Of a DNA stretch of 64,000 nucleotides, positions 11,670 through 21,236 are shown one piece after another. The DNA comes from Chrysogorgia sp. JL179-B06 (taxonomy: Eukaryota; Cnidaria; Anthozoa; Scleralcyonacea; Chrysogorgiidae). Position numbers and translations under genes: made by a program. The DNA is taken from assembly GCA_035772405.1 (NCBI GenBank), contig JAYKKM010000121.1:1336001-1400000 (forward strand), in the 5' to 3' direction. The notes under the pieces are model-generated. The model had not been told where the DNA came from. It ran no database searches and was given only the letters and a program-made list of their open reading frames with translations. Position 1 is the stretch's first letter. Each line of letters starts with the position of its first letter.

Positions 11670-12742
11670 CAGGGGCGTAGCGAAGGGGGGGTGCGGGGGG
11701 GTGTCGCACCCCCCAATGTTGCTCTTGTCGGCACAAATCGGATTTATCTCGGAAAATTTGGATGCGATCTAATGAGAATAAACTTTATGTTTGGGCGAAT
11801 TTTTTAACGGAAACGGCAAAATGTGCCGACAAAAGTCAGCAAAAATCGACAAAAACCCTGAAAAATCCCCAACAAATCCTTGGCTAAAAGGGGCGACAAA
11901 TGCCGAATAATTACCGACCCCTGGCCAAACTCCGACAAAAATGCTGGGAAGATTTAGCGTTTTACGTAGAGCCGCACTTTTTAATCCATCCGGAAATGCC
12001 AATCGTCTCTCCAAAAGCACAATATATGGCTGTATAGCACCACTAGAATTTGCGTCGGAAATCACGATCGTGCAAGTACACAACAGCCTCTCAATATTTC
12101 GTGGGCAAATGCGCAACCAGTAATAACGTTTCGGGCATTGTAGCAGTAGCGCACATAAGATTTAAGATGACTCGCTGATAGAAATATTTTAGATAAGAAC
12201 AATTAGCTGAAACATTTAAACAAATATATCGGATTGGAAGGTTATGTACAACAACCACCTGAAACGCAAGCGGAAGAAAATTAAGCTGACATGTCTTGCT
12301 TGCAAGCAAACATTTGATAATGATTATCGGCAACAACACAACAAAAAGTACCATGGAGATGTTTTGAAATTATTGGGTACGTGTTGATCAGTGGCGTAAA
12401 TTTAGCCGGAATGGGGTGTTTACAATCTTCCCCCAAAATGCTGTACGTATGTTGTCAACATAAAAAAAACAGTCCAAAATACGAAATTTTATAAACTTCT
12501 GAACTGACTAAAAATCACCACTCAGAATGCAGGAAATGCCATTTGCGGGATTCTATATTTTAAAATTTTCCGGAGGGCAACAGCGCTCGAGATCATCCCC
12601 TATCTCTCACAACATAAGATCATAATTTCAAATTTAATAAATTCATATTGAAATCATCATGACCACGCCCATGCCACGCCCAATTTGTCGGCAAAACTGG
12701 GTCATGCACCCCCCCAAATGCATTGCCTTCGCTACGTCCCTG
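11670..12742 (+). mobile_element. non-autonomous hAT element, 1073 bp, 8-bp TSD
   Basis: The element begins CAGGGGCGTAGCGAAGG and ends with the inverse CCTTCGCTACGTCCCTG (one mismatch). The direct duplication AATACTTC flanks it exactly (11662-11669 and 12743-12750). An 8-bp duplication with CAGGG-type ends is diagnostic for hAT. The interior lacks the DDE and dimerisation domains and carries only a short zinc-finger frame at 12244-12387. Confidence 0.92.
12244..12387 (+). CDS. 47-residue zinc-finger frame inside the hAT element
   Basis: An ATG-initiated frame starts with a very basic segment (LKRKRKKIK) and then has CLACKQTFDNDYRQQHNKKYH, the spacing of a C2H2-like finger (Cys-x2-Cys, Phe, His-x4-His). 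The position, near the 5' part of an internally deleted hAT element, fits the N-terminal DNA-binding finger exon of a lost transposase, or an expressed remnant that could still bind DNA. The frame ends with LLGTC and a stop; a continuing exon is not seen. The coding status is an inference from the motif. Confidence 0.4.
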   Translation: MYNNHLKRKRKKIKLTCLACKQTFDNDYRQQHNKKYHGDVLKLLGTC

Positions 12743-13049
12743 AATACTTCAATATCAGTAACCACAACCTTGGCTCCAGTGTTTTTAATTCTTGAAGGAG
12801 TGGGTTGTGCAGATACAATTTTTAAGGAACATCAACCATCTAAGGCTCATCCACCAATACTGTTAATCAAACTTGGAACATTACCCTATATTGGAAGATA
12901 TTGATAGAGTTGTTGCAACAAATACTTCAATATCAGTCATAGTTCAAATTATACAAAGCGTTAAAACTCAAGAACGTAATAAGATATAAAAGGCATGTAA
13001 AAGCCATTTTTCATTAATTTTAGCGTTCTTTCAGATACAATCATAAAAT

Positions 13050-13494
13050 TTCATTTCATATACACTTTAAAAATACTCTGTTATACGAAGTAAACCAGCT
13101 CAAGATCAACGAATCCGGTAGACTTTACATTTATATGTCAAGAGACTCACGACCTGCTGCTGGAGGAAAGGCAAGTGTGAAAATGACCGACCAAAACGGT
13201 AAATAACGTGTTTATTTTTTTCGAGCAAAGTCAAAAAAATTGCAATTTTTTGGCGCGAAAAGTTCCGAGAGGTCCGTACTGGTGTGATACGGACCTCGTA
13301 CTCAGCCAATCAAAAGGCTCTATTTTAGTTACGGACCTCAAAACCTCGCTCCGGGTCTATAAATCATAAATATAATATAATATAATATAATATGAAAATG
13401 TTGTAAGTGAAGTCAGGCATAATAATTGAACTGAGTTAAAAATGTTGACACTGACAATGGATAAAATCTTTGAGATGTTAAAAGCTTTATTGGG
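13050..13494. other. no gene; short palindrome and TA-rich microsatellite
   Basis: A small hairpin-forming sequence (GGTCCGTA...TACGGACC, 13272-13296) lies in a promoter-like but unassignable stretch, followed by a taatataatataat microsatellite at about 13371-13394. No coding evidence. Confidence 0.5.
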
Positions 13495-13528
13495 GACGTT
13501 TCGGTTTGAATACTAAAACCTTCTTCAG
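13495..13528 (-). ncRNA. hammerhead-like ribozyme core at the 3' end of the Penelope-like element
   Basis: On the minus strand the sequence reads CTGAAGA, then a helix GGTTT...AAACC with loop tAGTATTC, then GAAAC directly followed by GTC. These match the CUGANGA, stem II, GAAA and UH elements of the hammerhead core; the AC/GT pair would give a minimal stem III without loop, as proposed for dimeric-type hammerheads. Penelope-like elements are known to carry hammerheads in their terminal repeats. Stem I pairing could not be verified by eye. Confidence 0.35.
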
Positions 13529-13603
13529 CCTGTATGGAGACTAAAATGTGTATAATAAAAATATTTAAATATATATACGGTTATAAAATTAAGAATTAAT
13601 TAT

Positions 13604-14479
13604 TCAACATTTATAAACCCTAGGGACATTAATATGTTCGTTAATAGAGTTCTTTTCTTGTGTGGAATGCCATGCTTCAAGAAACAAACGGCCTGACCAT
13701 TGTTGACATTGATCGATTATGCAAACGTTAAAATCAAAATCGTGGCTTGTCTGCATGTGATGTTGTGATATAAAACTGTTTTTGTCCTGTAAAAATATTG
13801 CTCGTTTGTGTTCCTTGATTCTCGTCTTCAGAGCGCGACTGGTTTGACCGATGTAGACTTTCTCGCAGTCCTTGCAGTTAATTCTGTAAATTGCAGTTGA
13901 CAATTGTTTGTCAAGTTTGTCTTTTGGTTTCTTTAAGATGGAACCAACCGTTTTTGTGGGCTTATAGGCAACTTTTATATTATGTTTGCGTAGTGTTCTT
14001 GCAATCCTTTCAGAAGCACCTTGAACATAAGGCAAAACCACAAAACCTTTGTATTCTTGTTGGACTCTGGCCTGTGGAGTTGGTTGTAACGTGCTATTAA
14101 TAAATGCGTCTGGATAGCCGTTGTCTTTCAGAGCATTTACAACATACTGTCTTTCTGATTTTCTCTGTGCCTCAGTTGATGGAATGTTTTTTGCTCGGTC
14201 TAGAAGTGTTCGAACCACAGAACGTTTATGTTGAGTGGGATGATGTGAGTTAAATTGTAAATATTTGTTAGTGTGCGTTGTCTTTCGATAGATACCAGTA
14301 TTGATAGAACCATTGTCATTTCTGGAAACCGTAGTATCAAGAAAGGAAATAGAACCGTTGTTTTCTTCTTCCACGGTGAATTGGATATGCTCATTGATAG
14401 AGTTGAGATGGCGGTGAAAATCAACTAAGTTTTTGCTGTGTAAACATGCATTGCTATCATCCACATGTTTCTTCCACAT
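13604..14479 (-). pseudogene. Penelope-like RT C-terminus with GIY-YIG endonuclease
   Basis: This 291-codon frame begins inside the RT at WKKHVDD (the palm catalytic motif, normally YVDD, with Tyr replaced by His). It continues through ISFLDTTVSR and GIYRKTTHTNKY, typical of the Penelope RT thumb region. A GIY-YIG nuclease domain follows at about residues 195-290: IYRINCKDCEKVYIGQTSR, then RIKEHKRA and a distal EAWHS segment holding the conserved Glu. The CxxC in NCKDCEK is the linker motif usual in this family. A 12-bp tandem duplication at 14457-14500 (ttccacatgtt-type) separates it from the preceding RT frame. The cleavage role in retrotransposition is family knowledge. Confidence 0.85.
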
Positions 14480-15002
14480 GTTTCTTCCACACTATTTCTT
14501 CCACATGTTCCATGACAATATTCGCAAGAATAGCACTAACCGGCGAACCCATTGGACATCCAAAAATTTGTTTATAGTATGTATCTTGCAGAATAAAATA
14601 ATTGTTGTTTAAGACCAATTCTAGAAGTTTCATGATGTTACTAATCGAGAGACTAGTTCGTTCACCGAGCGTCGGATCGTTGTGGAGGCGTTCTTTTGTT
14701 ATTTCCAAAGCTAAATGTACAGGAATGGATGTAAATAAGGATACTACGTCAAACGATACCAGACATTCGTCATTCTCTATCGTATACGATACCACTTTAT
14801 CGGCAAATTCTTGGCTGTTTTTTACCGTATATTTGTTGTTCTGAAGTGGTGACAGGAGATGGGCCAGGTGCTTCGAGATTTGATATGTGGGATAGCCTAT
14901 GGAACTGGTAATAGGTCTCAGCAGGACGTTGGTTTTGTGTATTTTCGGAAGGCCATAAAAAGTTGCAGGGATGGCGTCGGAACTGTGTAGTTTGTAATAC
15001 AA
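14457..15002 (-). pseudogene. Penelope-like reverse transcriptase palm/fingers
   Basis: The frame shows FYGLPKIHK, LRPITSSIGYPTYQISKHLA, LVSFDVVSLFTSIPV (catalytic Asp region A) and GCPMGSPVSAILANIVMEH (region B'/GSPLSPILAN-type). These are hallmark motifs of Penelope-like RTs. The frame runs out in a tandemly duplicated WKKHVEE sequence just before the YxDD position, which is continued in a different frame at 14479. The local duplication looks like slippage that broke the ORF. Confidence 0.88.
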
Positions 15003-15390
15003 ACCATTTTCTAATTGCGGTTTGTCCAGGTTGTAGAAGCTTGGTCTTTGATTGTTTTTAGAAGTTGATTCAAGGCTTTCTCTGTACTTGAAGTAGGATT
15101 TCTGCGTCGATCTGAAATTTTAGAATAAGTGTTTGTATCTTGTATCAAGTCCTCGATCTTGTCTTGATAATCTTTGCTGTCCATGACTACCACGGCCTTT
15201 GTCTGCCGGAAGGACTGTCAATGTTGGGTCGCAGGCAAGAGTCTTTAGAGCACTTAGTTGATCTGTTGGGATATTCGAATAATATAATATAATACATTTT
15301 TGAACAATTCTAGAACAATTTTTATAATTTTATATTTCAATGATCAGCTATTAATATTGTATTCTATTTTTATTGGATTTTAAATAAAAT

Positions 15391-15482
15391 TATTCCACAT
15401 ATATAATATAATATTATTATAATAATAATATAATAATATAATATAATAATAATATAATAATAATATAATATAATTTATTATA
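15391..15482. repeat. TAATA/ATAATA microsatellite
   Basis: Roughly 90 bp of imperfect taatataataata repeats just upstream of the truncated Penelope-like element. Confidence 0.95.
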
Positions 15483-15529
15483 TAAATACGTGATGTGCCT
15501 CGATTTAGCCACAAGTCATACTTACTGTC

Positions 15530-16205
15530 TTTTTGAGTTTCTTAACATTGTTATTTGACTGTGAATTTTTGCTTGTAGGTTCTTATACTTGCGACGTTGC
15601 TGTCGTTTCAGTTTGTAATCAGACAAAAGACGCACTTGAAGAGACACCAACTTTGACTCTTGATGCAGGAGATTTACAAGAAGATAGAGTGGCAGTTTTG
15701 CACGTCTAGCATGATGGTTGAGATGGTGATGCCAACCTTACACATCGTAGTTGGTTCGTACACTCCTTCGGAAGATACTCCATTGCTCTGCAGGCCAAAC
15801 TATAGAATCAATTCATGTTTCCTCGATGTAATTGACAAGGCTTTGGAGGGCTGGTGTTGTTGCCAAATCTTTTTGCTGTTGGAACATCTGCTTTGTGTTC
15901 ATGTGGCAGAAATGGCAAGGCCATAAGTCGCTTGATGTACTTATGTGTAGCATCATCTTCGTGGTATGCTGTTGACAGTCCAAGTCCTTGGACCTTTCGC
16001 CAAATTGCCTGCGTCCAGTGAAAGGCACAGCCTTGTATTTTCGCATCTAGCAACTCTCTCTTCACTGCCTGCCATAAGGCACACTCGAAGTCGATAACGA
16101 CACACTGCACATTTATTTCTTCTGGAAGAAGGTTGCGGATGGCATTCATTACACGCCGGTAGTCCTTTCGTTTCTTGCCAGACATAAGGGCAAATGCCAA
16201 AGGTA
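15530..16205 (-). pseudogene. MULE-type transposase exon (decayed)
   Basis: The minus-strand frame 16200-15808 starts AFALMSGKKRKDYRRVMNAI and contains VVIDFECALWQAV (a DDE aspartate region), QGCAFHWTQAIWRKVQ and MALPFLPHEH, the signature of the MULE transposase domain (FLYWCH/MULE-like animal families). After a frameshift near 15890 the homologous reading continues in another frame (LVNYIEET, then an RTNYDV-stop-GWHH segment, where families have RTNNDVEGWH) and ends in a basic C-terminal stretch (KLKRQQRRKYKNLQ) near 15560. A consensus acceptor (taacttacag) precedes the exon at 16206 and a GTAAGT donor follows near 15527, so this was a spliced gene. One stop and one frameshift make it a pseudogene. 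Confidence 0.8.
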
Positions 16206-17360
16206 CCTGTAAGTTATAAATGATATATAAAATTAATAATTATTGACTGACCAGTAAAATGAGCATTTTAACTTTTATGTTGTGCTTTGTACGGTATGCG
16301 TAATGTGTTTAACATAGTTTTAAAAAACATTGATGTTTGAGTTGTAGAACTTATAGTTGCGAGTATCAATAATAAACTTATAAATGGCTCTAGCTCTACT
16401 GTGTCGAATTTTTTCTAAGTTTAATATCGCTTCCACATATCAACCCTAAAACATCCGGTGTTGTAGAACTTCTGCATTTTCACATCAAAAGAGGTCATTT
16501 TTTTATAGCTTGCTTAAAAGTGCTACTCAAAGTCTCGTACTAATTATATATAGGATTATGTCACCATCCATTGTGCTTTTCTCTGAGCAAGGAACGCTTT
16601 TGTGAGTCATCTAACCATTGTCCTTTTCTATTGGCTTTTGTTAGTCATTGACCAAGTTAATCATTACGAATTCCTTAATATTTCTAAACTTTTGCTGCAC
16701 TTTTATTCACAACTATTAGATTTTTAATCTAATCGTGATTTAGGTATTTTGAACATTTTAATCGGCTCAATAGATAACTGCGTGCCAGTTTGAGTGATCA
16801 CGCTGATATTTATCGCAGGAAAAATCGCCCATATATCGCGAGAGCAGCCGCGGCGCGGTGTTAATTATATTCGTTATTATACGTGCTACAGTATTGTAAA
16901 ATAATGTCGTTTTGCTTCCCGAATGAAGTACTTTAGTTCTAAATAATCTCAGAACGCCTGGGAAGCTTGATTTCCGAAATGGTTTAACGATTCCATGACG
17001 TACGTATGAGGGGGACAAATTTCCTAGGAAATCTATCCCCCCTGGGGACAAATTTACTGGGACAAATTTACTGGGACACCGGCACTGATGACCTTTAATT
17101 TTTAATACCTGCAGATAGTTTTCAACAGAACCACAACAAAACATAACATTGAAAAATATTTTAATACTGACATATCGCTAATACTCAACACGTAACATCA
17201 GAGTGATTGCTCCGTTGCGATGAACATCATGTTTCTCTGAAGATGATTATGAAATATTACCAACTCATTACTAGCTTTAGTTTGACTTATATTGAGTGGG
17301 TGAGATTGATAAGTGATCTCGTATAGTTAGTGGGCCGAGTTGGTAAGTGGGCCGAGTTGA
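16206..17360. other. no gene recognised
   Basis: AT-rich DNA. A motif cluster at about 16990-17085 (gggacaaatttcctaggaaa, then two gggacaaatttactgggaca copies) recalls a second site at 57128-57190. An 18-bp unit agtgggccgagttg occurs twice near 17331-17360. A long minus-strand frame over 16767-17144 has no recognisable domain. Confidence 0.5.
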
Positions 17361-17994
17361 CCCTACACCATGGCTCCTATCTGGCCAATTTCTCCAAATG
17401 TTTTGAAACAAAAGGAACAAAATATTGTCTCTAAACAACCAGTCGAGACTTCAACATCGACAACAAATGCAAAAGTGGATGTCTTCGTAAGAGTGAAATG
17501 GCCTGGCCTTCAAAGGAGGTAGAAAGAAAACTCCCCGAAGATTTTGAATCATTGGCTAAGATGCTTATCAGAGGTACCTATAAGCAGATTGCTAATGCTG
17601 CTTGGAAGAATGTGAAGCTAAGGAAAGAATTCGAGAAGATCATGGAGAAATAAATAAGGAATGCACTCAGCTCTGCTCAAAGAAAGAACCAAGCTGTTTA
17701 AGGTTGACCAGCAAAGAAAATATGCTACTTTTTTACTCTGGAAAAATTTTCAAGTGAACTTGAAGATAGAGTACCATTGTTTCACTCACTATTGGTTGCA
17801 GCTAGTTTCAGTCCATGCAGCAGAGCAAAAACACCGCAGAATGAATTTTCAGCTGTGGCCATGGCTGGTGCAGTATGCCTTAAGAACAGATCAAAGTATT
17901 TAATAGCTGTTCAGTTGCTGATATCCATCTTCTTATACCATTCAAGTGGGTTGGTAAGTTCTGTTTTTTATAACCATTGACAAATTACCCTTTG

Positions 17995-18045
17995 GGAGGA
18001 GGGGGGGGGGGGGTTCGAGAGCATGCCGGTTCGAGAGCATGCCGC
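17995..18045. repeat. poly-G tract and 15-bp tandem duplication
   Basis: A run of about 14 G is followed by ttcgagagcatgccg twice, within the intron of the DUF6589-type gene. Confidence 0.8.
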
Positions 18046-19128
18046 CCTGTAGTAATAATAATAATAAAAGTATTAACTGCATTGTACTGATGAGTGATGA
18101 AACATATTTTGTCATTTAGACCACATCAGCAAGACTTTCAACTCTTAAGTTGGCAACTAGTCATACCTACGTGTACAAGAAGTTAGTGGAATTTGGAAAA
18201 GACGACGACAAGGATATAATCACCTTGTAAGGAAACTTTATCCAGTACATGGCAAGAAAGCACAGTGAACGTGAGTTGAATGTGGCTTCCACTAAAGATA
18301 ATATTGAGCCTGATTCTGGTAGGAAGATTACATTTGATAATATTGATTATCACCAGGATGTTATTACATGACTGAGGAACATCAGAATATTGACAAACAT
18401 TATGTGACATACATGTGTACAGAGAATCGTGTGTCTGGTAACAATCTCAGTGAACAACTACCACCGGGTGGAGTTATGGGAATGGAAAATGCCTTCCGAG
18501 TACCATAATGTCAAGCAAAGGCTGAATTATATAAATTTGGTAGAGCAAGTCATTACAACCAACATCTCTTGCATGAAATTCCTTTCAGATGTCTGCACCA
18601 AGCACATACAGCACAAATATAGTGTGGAAATGAAAAATAGATCAGAATTGGCAAGTTACAATTTAAGTAATGCCTAAAGGCCAAGCCCAACATTGACAAT
18701 TTGATTGGGAAAAAATATTGATTTGGGGGGCCTGATTATGTCATAAGGTCGAATTTATAAATATTTTTTAGTAAATGGGGTCTATATCAAGTGGAGGTCC
18801 TGCCTTGGCTTCAACAGTTATTTCAAATGCAAGGACTTGGAAAAAGTAGTCTGCTAATATTTTTATTTTTCTAGGTATGATGCTGACGGGATCATCAAGA
18901 TTCTGCAGAAACCCAACAAGTTTGTACCATGTGACAACAAAGATAATGAAGAACCAGTATATGGAAATCAAGGAGTGGTTGGGGATCAGTTGATTGTTGA
19001 AAGGGCAATAAATGGGCACATGTCACTATCCAATGGGTTTACTGCAGAAGAACGCATTGAAGGATTGCATTTTGAAGTTGCTGATTGGCATGCTGGCAAT
19101 AAATTTTTGGAGATTTGTCATTCATTAA

Positions 19129-19859
19129 AATATGCCTGTGCAACGAAATTTTGCCCAACCAGTTTATTGTTTTTGTTTGAAAGTAAGCCTTAAATAATAA
19201 AGAATGGTGGTGACAGTTTATTCGTATCTCATTTAATTCCAAAGTTATGACACTTTTTGCAAATTGAGCTATGACATTGGTTGTGTTTGACAAGTTAGCA
19301 AAAACAAGAAAGTCTCATATCTCGAAGGGTATTTGACTAAATAAGTTAACTTGTCAAGGTTAGTTAATGCACTCAAACAAATACTTTACTGTATTTAAAT
19401 GGTTGCCATAGCAACACGCTAGTTCCCAGATCTCATATAATTCCAGCTATACAGTTGTTTTAACACATGTCTGTACTATTTTAACGAATTATACTAACAA
19501 GTGGAAATCGCAAAAAATATTTATTCTTGTTGGAAAAAAGTGATAATTAGGAGAGAGAGATCTTGGAACTAGCGTGTTGTTATGGCAACCATTTAAACAA
19601 TAAAGTATTTGTTTGAGTGTATTAACTAACCTTGACAAGTTTTAACTTATTTGGTCAAATACCTTTCGAGATATGAGACTTTCTTGTTTTTGCTAACTTG
19701 TCAAACACAATCAATGACGTCATAGCTCAATTTCCAAAAAGTGTCATAACTTTGGAATTAAACGAGATATGAATAAACTGTCACCACAATTCTTTATTAT
19801 TTAAGGCTTACTTTCAAACAAAACAAACCGGTTGGGCAAAATTTCGTTGCACAGGCACT
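19129..19859. mobile_element. foldback MITE, TTAA-flanked, ~310-bp arms
   Basis: The left arm (GCCTGTGCAACGAAATTTTG, gaatggtggtgacagtttat, atatctcgaagggtatttga, ggttgccatagcaacacgct) is mirrored by the right arm ending CGTTGCACAGGCACT. TTAA occurs on both sides (19125-19128 and 19860-19863). The ends resemble those of the element at 40186-40796. TTAA duplications occur in piggyBac and Kolobok superfamilies; no transposase is present. It interrupts the DUF6589-type exon. Confidence 0.88.
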
Positions 19860-21236
19860 TTAAATAAATCATGCCTTCACAATTACTGTACAGGACTAGG
19901 GGGTTATTGATTTTAGCAGGTACAGGACTGAGATACTGTAGCAGCTTCAAAAATAGAAGAACCCAGAAATAATAAAATAAATAAGTACAATAAAAAGTGA
20001 AATGTTACTTAACTATTATTTTTCTTCTTCAATTGATATTGTAGATTGCTTTCAATAATTTGTACAGTGTATCTTCTGTTGCTGACAAGTGCACTATGTT
20101 TAGTGATCGTAACCTGATAAATAGGAGAAATGTCACTGCTGCTGCAAATGCTTGCCGAAGGTTCTTTACAATTGAGGTGGAGTCATGCATCATTGGTGGT
20201 GCCCTTTCTGTCCTAGAAATGACCAGCTTAGGCGAGGAGAAAGTCATCTTCCCCAACACCGAGATGGCAAGCAAAGAGGAAAAAGAGGTTCCTAAGAGAA
20301 ACTGCTACTCATGTTGTTGATAAGTTTGTCGTTGACCAAAAAAGAAATGACAAGATATTGGAAGCTGTTCAAGTGATTCAGCAATACACTGAAGCAAGAC
20401 AACAAGCAGCAAATCTCGATGGAAGATATCCATGTAGGTACCAAGGTTGCCCTAAAACATTTGTACATGATGGGAAAGTGAGAAGGGAACATGAGTCACA
20501 GCATAACCCTCCCCCACAAGTGGACGATCCTGAATTATCCAATTTAATTTGTGATTTACAAATTGATGAACAGGACAGGGATGACATGTTTGCCTACCAG
20601 GAAGCATTGCTGGATTATGGGATGCTACTTCTTAATTTCTGGGATGCCATAAGCAAGGGAGATGGGGAACGTGTCATTCGATGCTGGAAATTTTTCCTGA
20701 TGTATCTAAAACATCAGGGAAAATCTTCTAACAAGTACGGTCATGAAGCACTGTATCTGATGTTCCAAACATATGCCTTGCTTAGCCCATGAGACTCCCA
20801 TCGCCTGATTTGGAACCGATTCATAAAGAACAAACCTGGTGAATCTGCAAACATCCCTCTCGACTTGGATTTAGAATTCAAAAACAAAATAATTAAGGAA
20901 GCTATCAAGAAGCTTGGTCCCAGTGCAAACCAGAAGTCTCTGGATCGCATAGGTCAGTCATTGGGAGTCACAGATGACCTCATGCATATGTTTGACAGTA
21001 ACCTGGATGTATTCAGAAGATCAGGCAAACATGTCAACAAATCAACAAAGGGGGATCTGGCAAAAGTAGTAAATGAGCTGGTTCATCAGCAGGCTTTTTG
21101 TCACACACCTGGAAGGAAATATACTTTCTACCGGAACATTAAGCCAAGCATCTTAAATGGATTTAATTTGCATAAAGTGTTTCTGTGGATAGACGAACAT
21201 AAAAAATACATGATTTTAAATAGACATGCTCGTTGA

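Larger units (their letters stand above)
11599..12935. other. captured segment inside the foldback arm, homologous to 10205-10400
   Basis: Excluding the hAT element it contains, this insert is about 256 bp. Its sequence (cttggaacatttccctatat, ttgatagagttgttgcaaca, ccacaacc, catcaaccatctaaggctca) matches the DNA at 10205-10400, immediately outside the foldback element. A 70-bp part occurs twice within the insert (11611-11669 and 12867-12930). It is flanked by GTCA. Confidence 0.65.
11022..13041. mobile_element. foldback/long-TIR element, right arm split by an insertion
   Basis: The left arm (11022-about 11233) contains gaaagaacgctgaaatgaat, tatgacgtcacaagtgtgac and ctgaaaatcaggtatatctt. Its reverse complement is found in two pieces, 11493-11598 and 12940-13041, so the right arm is interrupted by 11599-12935. 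The tetranucleotide GTCA stands on both sides of the break (11595-11598 and 12936-12939), as expected for a 4-bp target duplication. The arms are roughly 210 bp and the loop about 260 bp. There is no coding capacity of its own. Its insertion truncates the BEL/Pao gag-like fragment on its left. Confidence 0.75.
13495..15277 (-). mobile_element. Penelope-like retroelement (RT + GIY-YIG), 5'-truncated
   Basis: Minus-strand order is: an RT N-terminal piece (15277-15011, with TVLPADKG and VVMDSKDYQDKIEDL), the RT palm (15002-14457), the RT C-terminal part plus GIY-YIG endonuclease (14479-13604), and a 3' non-coding tail with a hammerhead-like core at 13528-13495. This is the architecture of GIY-YIG-bearing Penelope-like elements. 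At least two frameshifts (near 15195 and 14470) and loss of the 5' end make it a dead copy. Its truncated 5' end adjoins an AT microsatellite. Confidence 0.88.
17380..21236 (+). pseudogene. DUF6589-type gene, spliced, decayed (locus 1)
   Basis: The order of homologous pieces is: KVDVFVRVKWPSKEVERKLP with RGTYKQIANAAWKNV (17470-17640); an SSELEDRVPLFHSLLVAAS stretch (17745-17955); a GTAAGT intron to 18120; TTSARLSTLKLATSHTYVYK and the DNIDYHQDV region (18121-18420); HIQHKYSVEMKNRSE (18610); an acceptor at 18874, then VVGDQLIVERAING and EGLHFEVADWHAGNKF; and an exon from 20045 with a C2H2 finger (YPCRYQGCPKTFVHDG...HESQH). The C-terminal part (IWNRFIKNKPGESANIPLDL, RIGQSL, FCHTPGRKYTFY) ends at 21236. 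This pattern is that of DUF6589 proteins, which are multicopy in cnidarians and some fungi and of unproven function. Decay signs: a stop at 20790, frameshifts near 18500 and 17700, and a MITE at 19129-19859. An RNase-H-like transposase role is an inference. Confidence 0.72.

Noticed and set aside
13260..13300. ggtccgtactggtgtgatacggacc as an operator or promoter
   Set aside because: It is just a short hairpin with no gene start nearby; no function can be supported.
16767..17144. 125-codon minus-strand frame as a gene
   Set aside because: It runs through a repeated gggacaaattt motif, has no domain and shows no splice context.
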